20,432 nt of DNA from a virus. The stretch is taken from positions 1-20,432 of IMG/VR virus record IMGVR_UViG_3300024290_000013; one strand, written 5' to 3'. This document shows, piece after piece, positions 1 through 5,073 of the stretch; position 1 is the stretch's first letter; the number at the start of each line of letters is the position of its first letter. Under the pieces are notes generated by a model. That model was not told the DNA's origin. It saw nothing but the letters and a program-made list of their open reading frames with translations, and did no database searches. The translations under genes were made by a program, and so were the position numbers.

Positions 1-115
1 GGGGGCGCTGACCTCGGTGCTCGAATAATTTTGGATTTTTTCGCGTTTTCGTCTCCGATCAGGGGGTTTTTCGGAAGAAACCCCTCTCACTCCGGCGGAA
101 ATTAATTAATTAAAG

Positions 116-143
116 TTGGGACAGTACCCGTTCACTGTCCCAA
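116..143. repeat. Perfect inverted repeat, 10-bp arms
   Basis: TTGGGACAGT at 116-125 and its exact reverse complement ACTGTCCCAA at 134-143 flank an 8-bp centre. This is the most symmetric site in the repeat cluster and a natural candidate for the primary dimer-binding site. The AT-rich run ATTAATTAATTAAAG lies immediately to its left. Confidence 0.85.
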
Positions 144-405
144 GGTACTGTCACATGGTCGGCCCCCCATGAAAAAGGCTTGTTTTCCAGTGTTTTTGAG
201 GCCTAGGTTTACTGCGCGAAAGGGGTCTTGGGACAGTGGGACAGTGACTTCTTCTCTCTACGGGGAAAAAGTAAACGTTGCACTGCAACATTAAACTTCT
301 CGCGTATGGAGAAGGTACTGTCCCTACTGTCCCTACTGTCCCAAATTAAAAGAAATAACACTGGAATCAACAGCTTAGACATGGGACAGTACCTTGGGAC
401 AGTGA
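132..405. repeat. 26-bp inverted repeat pair (132-157 and 380-405)
   Basis: The segment 132-157 matches the reverse complement of 380-405 at 25 of 26 positions; the single difference is A153, where the partner has C. Each arm contains two copies of the 8-bp motif at 13-bp spacing. The arms bracket 222 bp that hold five more copies. The pair could be two composite binding sites in mirror orientation or could form a large cruciform. Confidence 0.85.
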
Positions 406-524
406 TCCAAAACCGGCTCAAGCAGGCCCAATTAATTGGTACTGTCCCAGTTTTCCGTACGGTTTGAGTTTTTTCCGTATGTGACAGTACCCTATTTCTA
501 ATTAAAAAATTCCAATTCTTTCGT

Positions 525-553
525 TTTTTCCGGCAATTGTTTCGTGCTATGCT
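525..553 (+). promoter_or_regulatory. Candidate extended -10 promoter for the 597-1270 genes
   Basis: TATGCT at 548-553 is preceded by TG plus one base (545-547), which is an extended -10 arrangement. The position 17 bp upstream (525-530, TTTTTC) is only a weak -35. The predicted start near 560 would give a short leader with a small GCCGG / CCGGC hairpin (560-575). This is a motif reading only. Confidence 0.4.
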
Positions 554-596
554 CCGAGGGCCGGAAACTCCCGGCTACCGAGAAAAGAGAAACGCG

Positions 597-1025
597 ATGA
601 CAACCGAACAGGACTGGAAAGAGGCCAGCCGCAGCGATTTCGAGGAAGAGATATACCGCGAGTATTTTTTGCGGTCGATCCACAAGCCGGAACCAGGCGG
701 GTCGTTCTTGCGGACGGACGCCGTGACCAAGGCCGAGCTTTGCAAGAGGGACGGCGACAGCTACGAGCGGCCGGAAGTGTTCGCGATGTGGTTCGGCTGG
801 TGCATGCACCAGAAATACCAGCACCAGGCCAAGTACCCCGGGCTGAGCGAGGCGGGCGTGGTGGGGTTCGTCGTCGACAGCGGACGCGACATCCCGAAGA
901 CTCCGGTCTCAGGCGATATCCCGGAGGAGGTCTACACCGGAACCCGTCGGGAACCGCAGGCCTGGCTCGATGGCGCGAAGGCTTGGCACGAGAAGTGGCT
1001 CAAGTCGCTCGGGGTCACAAAATGA
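597..1025 (+). CDS. Hypothetical phage protein, 142 aa
   Basis: I do not recognise the family. The frame also opens at 537, but the ATG at 597 is preferred because a purine-rich AAGAGA (585-590) lies six bases upstream and the 537 start would fall on the candidate promoter. The protein is soluble and acidic at its N-terminus, with many aromatic residues in the middle (the MWFGWCMHQKYQHQ stretch) and a lysine/tryptophan-rich C-terminal helix (WLDGAKAWHEKWLKSL). There is no signal peptide or membrane segment and no catalytic motif that I can name. It overlaps the next gene in an ATGA arrangement, so the two are probably translated together. Its position beside the repeat region and outside the conserved replication set suggests an accessory or early host-interaction role, which is inference. 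Confidence 0.7.
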   Translation: MTTEQDWKEASRSDFEEEIYREYFLRSIHKPEPGGSFLRTDAVTKAELCKRDGDSYERPEVFAMWFGWCMHQKYQHQAKYPGLSEAGVVGFVVDSGRDIPKTPVSGDIPEEVYTGTRREPQAWLDGAKAWHEKWLKSLGVTK

Positions 1026-1270
1026 GCGTGAAGTTCAGTGACGCCAACCGGGAGAAGATGAAGCGCGTTGCAGAAAAGCTTCTCGGCTCCTGTTCATCGG
1101 TCGATGATGTTCTGCAAGAAGTATTCGGTGACGAAGAGCTGACACTGACCGATTTCGACGCTGAGCTTCTTCGCGAACTGGACGACATGACGATGGAGTG
1201 CGTGGTGTGCAACTGGTGGTGCGAGCTACACGAACTTGACGACGATCAGGTGTGCGACGACTGTCGTTGA
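1022..1270 (+). CDS. Small zinc-ribbon-like protein, 82 aa
   Basis: The start codon overlaps the stop of the previous gene (ATGA, 1022-1025), implying coupled translation; the Shine-Dalgarno is weak (CGGGG). Residues 1-35 form a basic, helix-prone segment (FSDANREKMKRVAEKLL), followed by an acidic region. The last 25 residues carry CVVC and CDDC pairs plus a third cysteine (CVVCNWWC), consistent with a small zinc-binding ribbon or knuckle. Such C-terminal ribbons are common in small phage regulators and nucleic-acid-binding proteins, but no specific family is recognised. The gene ends six bases before a strong bidirectional terminator that it shares with the opposing operon. Confidence 0.65.
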   Translation: MSVKFSDANREKMKRVAEKLLGSCSSVDDVLQEVFGDEELTLTDFDAELLRELDDMTMECVVCNWWCELHELDDDQVCDDCR

Positions 1271-1275
1271 CAAAG

Positions 1276-1303
1276 AAAAACCCCGGGTCGCCCCGGGGTT
1301 TTT
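1276..1303. terminator. Bidirectional intrinsic terminator between convergent operons
   Basis: AAAAACCCCGGG (1276-1287) pairs perfectly with CCCGGGGTTTTT (1292-1303) around a TCGC loop. An A-run on one side and a T-run on the other make it work in both directions. It sits between the rightward gene ending at 1270 and the leftward gene ending at 1329. Confidence 0.9.
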
Positions 1304-1328
1304 CGTTTCTTGCAGCAGGCCTTCTCGG

Positions 1329-1571
1329 TTAGGCTGAGTCGCCGGCCGGCGTGAAATCCACGTAGTAACGCTGACCGGCCTCGAACTTGCCGAACAGCGC
1401 GGGGTTTGCGATCGAGAACTTGGCCTCTCCGTTCGGCGTGAACTTCGCGAACGTGTTGTCCTCGTCGCTGCCGTCTTCCGGATAACCGCCGTTCTTTGCG
1501 ACTGCGCGGAACGAAACGCGTTCGTGGGTCTGGAAACTCTCGACCCCGGTGACTTCCATCTTGGCTCTCAT
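1329..1571 (-). CDS. Conserved small phage protein of unknown function, 80 aa
   Basis: This is the last gene of the leftward operon, 39 bases downstream of the primase-helicase gene. The ATG at 1571 is supported by AGGAG seven bases upstream (reading GGCCACGAGGAGAAGCGAG). The C-terminal half (TFAKFTPNGEAKFSIANPALFGKFEAGQ and then YYVDF) has the pattern of a small all-beta protein that I associate with conserved phage proteins of unknown role, containing a T-P-x-G-x-x-x-x-x-I-x-N-P core followed by an F-x-x-G-x-x-Y-Y-V-D-F end. No catalytic residues or membrane segments are visible. Co-transcription with the primase-helicase hints at a replication-associated role, but this is inference from position only. 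Confidence 0.75.
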   Translation of the reverse strand: MRAKMEVTGVESFQTHERVSFRAVAKNGGYPEDGSDEDNTFAKFTPNGEAKFSIANPALFGKFEAGQRYYVDFTPAGDSA

Positions 1572-1610
1572 CTCGCTTCTCCTCGTGGCCCGGGATTGGG
1601 CGGCTAGATA

Positions 1611-4112
1611 TTACGTCTTGATCGCACAAAGCTCAAGGAAGTCGCGTATCCAGGCTTGCAGGTTTGGCCGAACGACGACATCCGGCGATCGAGACCAATA
1701 CCGGGCCTGCTTTCCGTCAGCGCCTCGCGCCTTGCCGACGTACACGAAGCCTTTCGAGGTCAGGAAGTTCGACAGCTTCGGCCCGTACGGAACCCCGCAA
1801 GAAAAATCAGAAGCGACATCCCGGAGCCGGCTGACGTTGAGCAGCATCGAGTTCACTTCCGGGTCTCGACCCTCTGCGATCAGTTCTTCGATGTCGTCCT
1901 CTTCGTCCCCGCGGGCCAGGTCGATCATCCTCGCCTTCGCATCGGTCATGGGCGCGTGCCCGTCCGGATTGAACTCCGGATGCAGCGGGTAGTCTTCGAG
2001 CCATTCGCGGAGAGCGCCGGCATGGCTGGCGATGGCGTTGAAGATGTCGTCGTAGTGGTCCGGGTGCCGCTCGCGGAACTTCTCGACCATCTGTCGCGTC
2101 TGGAAATGGGTCGAGATGACGAAGTACCTTCGGTCGGCGTCGTAGACCGGCAGCGCGTCGCTGTGGTTTGTCAGGATCATCGTCGAGGTCACGTTCGGAA
2201 CGTTGTAGCTGTCCGTGTGCATTCGCCGGATCGAGACCACGTCGTTCGTAATGTACGGCTTGAGCTTGTCCATCACAGCGTAGCGCGACGTGCCGTGGAT
2301 TCGTGCCTCTTCGAGAACGACGACCTTGCGCGAATCGTAGAAGCCGGTGTACTTCTCTTCGAGCGCCTGAGCGTTCACGACCTCGACGTTATTGCGCGAC
2401 ATGATCGCCATGAGCATTTCGCCGATGAAGCCCTTGCCGGCGCCGTCTACGCCTTGCATCACTACCGCCCACCGAATCTTCTTGTCCATGCGCTTGATCG
2501 TGTAGGCGAGCCATGACAGCAGGATTTCACGCTCCCGAACGATCGGGTATGAAATCTCGAAGTGACGCTTCACCGCCTCCACTGCGCGCCTCGCGCGGCC
2601 GGTCAGCTTTTCGGGAACCGGCACTAGGTCATCCGGGTTGAACCTGTTGACGTGCTTGCGGCCTTCCCACTCGACGATACGATCGGCGCCCGGCAAGTAG
2701 ACGTAGCCGCTGACGACTGGCACCTGGTAGACGTTCAAGGCCAACGCCGCGGCCTGCTGTTCCGGCGACGCCTCCATGTTCGCTCGGTCCTTCTTCGTCA
2801 GCAGGAACCGATTGTTGCGGGCGTTGAACGCGCGCTCGCTCAACGCGAGGCGGTTCTCCATGTAATAGAACTCTTCCTCCGCGTCGACGTACACCACGTC
2901 GTTGCACCAATGCGGAAGTTCCTTGTAGTTGAAATCGCTGTTCTTGAAACCCTCGTTGATCGCTTTGCGGACCAGATCGATTCGGATTTTCCGGCCGCTG
3001 AGTTCTTTCACTCGCTCGATGATCGCGCCGGCCAGCAAGTCAACCTGATAGTCATGCTCAAGAACGCGCCCCCATTTCGTCGCGAGCGATCCGAGGAGTT
3101 CCACTTCGCTGTTGCACTCGCGGACCTTGCGCTGAATCTTCTCGAACTGCTCCTTGGAATGTTCTTGGCGGTTTTCCTTCGCCATCTTTATGAGCGAGGC
3201 CGCGGTAGTGATGTTGCGGCCCATCTCGTCGTGAAATGAATTCCATTTCCTTTCGAGGATGTCGGCGTCGTAGTTGTGCGCTGTCTCGGACCACTCGTGC
3301 CAGAGCTGGAGGCCTTCCTCGTTGCCGTCGAATTGGTGGTGCAACGCCATGCCGACTTTGAGCCACTGCTCGTAGTCATCGGCGTCAGGAACCCACTGAA
3401 GAATTTCGCGAAGCTGGTCTTCGGTTAGGTTTTCGAGAGGCCTCTTGTGTTCAAGAAGGGCGTTGTCGTTTTCATCGTTTTCGTCCATCGACTCTCGCGG
3501 GGCGTTGTGCTTTTTCAACGTCCATCCGCGGCGTTGTGCTTCGAGCTTGAAGACGGAAAACAGCTCGTCGACATGGTCAGGTGTTATTTCCGGTAACAGG
3601 TCTGCCGGCACGCTCACCGGGGTCATGTCTTTGCCGGAAGTCCAACGGTACGGCTTCTTCGTGTCCGGATGTATGCCGATGCCTACGAACTGCTGGCCGT
3701 CCGCAAGAATTTCTACAGCCTGCTCGTCGCCGTCCGAGTCTAGAAAAGTCAGCTTTCGCTTCTGGAACGGAACGGATGTTCGATAGACGAGCAGTGTTTT
3801 CGGCGCCCGCCCTACGCGCGTCATCGTCTTGCCGATGATTTCCTGCGCGTGGTCCGACATGAGCTGTGCCATTTCTTCGTCGGTGATGTCGATGTCGACA
3901 GCCGGCGTGTACTTCGTGTGAAAGCCGATGTTGCCGTTTTTGTAGGCGCCGTTGCTCCACTTACGAACGAGCTTTTCGTTCGCTTGTATTTTTTGCCATT
4001 TGGGTTCGGTCGGACCTTTTCTTCCTGCCGGGATCGGCAAGATTGAGTATCCGTTTTCGAGGAGCTGTGCGCCGTATCTCCGGAGCACGCTCGTAACAGG
4101 TCGTCCGGCCAT
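1611..4112 (-). CDS. Primase-helicase: PrimPol-like N-terminus, PriCT-2-like middle, D5/DUF5906-type SF3 helicase
   Basis: This 833-residue protein probably primes and unwinds phage DNA. Residues about 10-175 resemble the bifunctional primase-polymerase domain, with the acidic motif VDIDI at 72-76 and GIGIHPD followed by PYRW at 144-157. Residues about 227-310 (LTEDQLREILQWV, then YEQWLKVGMALHH) resemble a C-terminal primase domain of the PriCT-2 type. Residues about 520-670 are a superfamily 3/D5-like ATPase: Walker A GVDGAGKG at 554-561, Walker B KVVVLEE at 596-602, sensor 1 ILTNH at 646-650 and an arginine motif DRRYFVI at 660-666. The Walker A lysine is followed by glycine rather than Ser/Thr, a variant I associate with DUF5906 proteins. 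The C-terminal ~100 residues may be a winged helix. GGAG lies seven bases upstream of the ATG. The regulator gene ends three bases before it, so the two form an operon. Confidence 0.88.
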   Translation of the reverse strand: MAGRPVTSVLRRYGAQLLENGYSILPIPAGRKGPTEPKWQKIQANEKLVRKWSNGAYKNGNIGFHTKYTPAVDIDITDEEMAQLMSDHAQEIIGKTMTRVGRAPKTLLVYRTSVPFQKRKLTFLDSDGDEQAVEILADGQQFVGIGIHPDTKKPYRWTSGKDMTPVSVPADLLPEITPDHVDELFSVFKLEAQRRGWTLKKHNAPRESMDENDENDNALLEHKRPLENLTEDQLREILQWVPDADDYEQWLKVGMALHHQFDGNEEGLQLWHEWSETAHNYDADILERKWNSFHDEMGRNITTAASLIKMAKENRQEHSKEQFEKIQRKVRECNSEVELLGSLATKWGRVLEHDYQVDLLAGAIIERVKELSGRKIRIDLVRKAINEGFKNSDFNYKELPHWCNDVVYVDAEEEFYYMENRLALSERAFNARNNRFLLTKKDRANMEASPEQQAAALALNVYQVPVVSGYVYLPGADRIVEWEGRKHVNRFNPDDLVPVPEKLTGRARRAVEAVKRHFEISYPIVREREILLSWLAYTIKRMDKKIRWAVVMQGVDGAGKGFIGEMLMAIMSRNNVEVVNAQALEEKYTGFYDSRKVVVLEEARIHGTSRYAVMDKLKPYITNDVVSIRRMHTDSYNVPNVTSTMILTNHSDALPVYDADRRYFVISTHFQTRQMVEKFRERHPDHYDDIFNAIASHAGALREWLEDYPLHPEFNPDGHAPMTDAKARMIDLARGDEEDDIEELIAEGRDPEVNSMLLNVSRLRDVASDFSCGVPYGPKLSNFLTSKGFVYVGKARGADGKQARYWSRSPDVVVRPNLQAWIRDFLELCAIKT

Positions 4113-4115
4113 GCG

Positions 4116-4385
4116 TCACTCCGAAATGAGTTCGTCGCCAACGAGGTCGTCGATGTTGAATCCGATAAGCCGATGATAGTCCTTGTGCAGAATGCTCGCT
4201 TTCGAGCGCGGCACAGAACCTATGCGCTGCCACCTGGAGACCGTGGTCTCGTGCCAGTTGTAGGCCTTGCAGATGGAATTGAGTCGCCCGGTAGGAGGAT
4301 CGAGGGCCAGAGCAATGCGCCGGAGTAGATAGCGGACGCGCGCGTCGGCGCTTTCCAGTGTGTCAAGGGTCGGGTCTCGGCGCAT
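4116..4385 (-). CDS. Cro/YdaS-like helix-turn-helix regulator, 89 aa
   Basis: This is probably a DNA-binding repressor of the divergent control region. The frame is open upstream to 4538, but the ATG at 4385 is preferred: the upstream extension would cross the whole divergent promoter region, and GAGGA lies just before this ATG, although closer than usual. Residues 35-65 (LNSICKAYNWHETTVSRWQRIGSVPR in two parts) read as a helix-turn-helix: a helix, the turn N-W-H, then the recognition helix ETTVSRWQ, followed by a G-x-x-P element typical of Cro/YdaS-like proteins. The C-terminus (NIDDLVGDELI) is acidic. It is the first gene of the leftward operon, directly before the primase-helicase gene, and faces the acidic protein gene at 4538. 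Autoregulation through the inverted repeats at 4417-4448 or 4459-4471 is inferred. Confidence 0.7.
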   Translation of the reverse strand: MRRDPTLDTLESADARVRYLLRRIALALDPPTGRLNSICKAYNWHETTVSRWQRIGSVPRSKASILHKDYHRLIGFNIDDLVGDELISE

Positions 4386-4416
4386 ACGTCCTCGCAGATA
4401 GGTGGATAGTGGCCCC

Positions 4417-4448
4417 GCTAAGTCGGTTTGAATGCCTATTGACTTAGC
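4417..4448. promoter_or_regulatory. Inverted repeat in the divergent control region (candidate operator)
   Basis: GCTAAGTC at 4417-4424 is exactly mirrored by GACTTAGC at 4441-4448, with a 16-bp gap (24 bp centre to centre, slightly more than two helical turns). The right arm overlaps the candidate -35 box at 4439-4444. It lies directly upstream of a helix-turn-helix gene, as expected for an operator of that protein. Confidence 0.55.
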
Positions 4449-4467
4449 ACATGAACGGGCGCATAGT
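4439..4467 (+). promoter_or_regulatory. Candidate sigma70 promoter for the rightward replication genes
   Basis: TTGACT (4439-4444, five of six consensus bases) is followed after 17 bp by CATAGT (4462-4467, four of six). Transcription would start near 4474 and give a leader of about 64 bases before the ATG at 4538. The -10 lies within the palindrome GCGCA-TAG-TGCGC (4459-4471) and the -35 within an arm of the 8-bp inverted repeat, so both elements could be covered by a repressor. Confidence 0.55.
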
Positions 4468-4471
4468 GCGC
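4459..4471. repeat. Small palindrome over the -10 box
   Basis: GCGCA (4459-4463) and TGCGC (4467-4471) flank TAG. The palindrome overlaps the candidate -10 element at 4462-4467 and could be a second operator half-site set. It is short, so chance occurrence cannot be excluded. Confidence 0.35.
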
Positions 4472-4537
4472 TCGCCGGGCCGGAAATGCAATCCACCCCG
4501 CAATCCCACAAACACCTTGAAAAAGGAGACATACGCA

Positions 4538-4987
4538 ATGTCGAAACTCAACGCGAAGACCCTCTCGGCGGCCATCGCCGCTGCGCTCGCTCCGGTCCTG
4601 GTCGAAGCCTTCGGCGGCGACAGCGACGGCGGCGACGGCGGCGACGACGAAGCGCCCGCGAAGAAGAAGCCGGGCCGTCCGCCGGGCAGCACGAAGGACA
4701 AGAGCGCGAAGACCAGCAAGAAGCCGCCGGCCGACGAGGACGATCCGCTCGACGACGACGGCGACGACGGCGACGGCGACGACGGCCTCGGCCTGGACGA
4801 CGGCGACGACGACATCACGCAGGAAGAACTCGTCAACGCCTTCAAGGCGCTGAAGGCGAGCCACGGCGTCGACAAGTGCCGCGAAGTGCTCGCCAAGCTC
4901 GGCGAGTCGAACGTGCTGAACATCCCGGCCAAGCGCTACAACGAGGCCATGAAGGAAGTCCAGCGCGCCGCGACCAAGAAGAAGTAA
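4538..4987 (+). CDS. Acidic phage protein with AT-hook-like motif, 149 aa
   Basis: This is the first rightward gene after the divergent control region. The ATG at 4538 is chosen because AAGGAG lies nine bases upstream and the codons become strongly G/C-ending from there; longer frames upstream are artefacts of base composition. The N-terminus (residues 1-27) is an alanine-rich helix. A basic patch with a KKKPGRPPGSTK core (GRP, AT-hook-like) follows at about 46-57, then a long Asp/Gly-rich disordered linker. The C-terminal domain, about residues 90-149 (ITQEELVNAFKALKASHG and then AKLGESNVLNIPAKRYNEAMKEV), is a helical module I associate with other phage proteins of unknown function. The strong ribosome-binding site and codon choice suggest high expression. 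It may bind or organise DNA in early replication, but the role is not established. Confidence 0.75.
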   Translation: MSKLNAKTLSAAIAAALAPVLVEAFGGDSDGGDGGDDEAPAKKKPGRPPGSTKDKSAKTSKKPPADEDDPLDDDGDDGDGDDGLGLDDGDDDITQEELVNAFKALKASHGVDKCREVLAKLGESNVLNIPAKRYNEAMKEVQRAATKKK

Positions 4988-5015
4988 TTCGGCCTGGTTG
5001 CGCGCACGACGTACC

Positions 5016-5043
5016 GAAACGCCCGGGCCTTCCCGGGCGTTTC
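5016..5043 (+). terminator. Intrinsic hairpin between co-directional genes
   Basis: GAAACGCCCGGG (5016-5027) pairs perfectly with CCCGGGCGTTTC (5032-5043) around CCTT, followed by TTTC. It lies after the acidic protein gene and before the DUF2800 gene. No promoter was found between the hairpin and 5074, so it probably attenuates rather than ends transcription; RNA processing or stabilisation is also possible. Confidence 0.75.
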
Positions 5044-5073
5044 TTTCAGAAGAACTTTCGACGAGAGGGCATC

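Larger units (their letters stand above)
116..491. repeat. Cluster of about 12 copies of GGGACAGT / ACTGTCCC (iteron-like)
   Basis: Forward copies (GGGACAGT) lie at 118-125, 230-237, 238-245, 383-390 and 396-403, plus a variant GTGACAGT at 481-488. Reverse copies (ACTGTCCC) lie at 134-141, 317-324, 326-333, 335-342 and 441-448, plus a variant ACTGTCAC at 147-154. Several are extended to GGTACTGTCCC (314-324, 438-448) or TTGGGACAGT (116-125, 228-237, 394-403). Spacing varies: 8 bp at 230/238, 9 bp in the triple array 317-342, and 13 bp at 134/147 and 383/396. No copies were noticed elsewhere in the window. This pattern is typical of multiple binding sites for one sequence-specific protein. Origin iterons, terminase sites and partition sites are all possible. 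Confidence 0.85.
1..596. other. Gene-free left region with repeats (candidate origin or cos/partition region)
   Basis: No credible coding region lies here. Short frames at 209-421 and 228-467 are built largely from the repeats and lack good ribosome-binding sites. The stretch is more AT-rich than the rest of the window. It contains a repeat cluster (116-491), AATTAA-type blocks near 101-115, 343-352, 430-437 and 499-511, a small hairpin with GGGGTTT / AAACCCC arms at 63-84, a 12-bp palindrome at 428-439 (CCAATTAATTGG), a near-perfect palindrome at 277-289 (GTTGCA-C-TGCAAC), and TTTTCCGTA repeated at 451-459 and 471-479. A likely promoter for the gene at 597 lies at its right end. This architecture suits an origin of replication, a terminase-binding cos region or a partition site; the sequence alone does not decide between them. 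Confidence 0.6.

Noticed and set aside
61-85. Hairpin as an intrinsic terminator
   Set aside because: The GGGGTTT / AAACCCC stem is short and not followed by a T-run on either strand, and no gene ends just before it.
209-467. Two short overlapping frames (209-421 minus, 228-467 plus) in the repeat region
   Set aside because: They encode mostly translated repeat units, overlap each other on opposite strands and lack ribosome-binding sites.
116-491. CRISPR array
   Set aside because: Repeats are only 8-11 bp, occur in both orientations and have irregular spacing with no spacer units; no cas genes are present. The Cas4-like DUF2800 protein belongs to the replication set.
1656-3239. Plus-strand frames at 1656-2516 and 2652-3239
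   Set aside because: They are antisense to the primase-helicase gene, whose domains are clear, and they show no recognisable motifs or ribosome-binding sites.
4116-4385. Evidence for a temperate prophage
   Set aside because: A Cro-like regulator and divergent promoter alone do not show lysogeny. No integrase, attachment site or host flanking gene is visible in this window.
4432-5073. Upstream 214-codon extension of the DUF2800 frame
   Set aside because: The extension is Arg-rich out-of-frame reading of the acidic protein gene. The ATG at 5074 has a ribosome-binding site and begins the conserved DUF2800 N-terminus.
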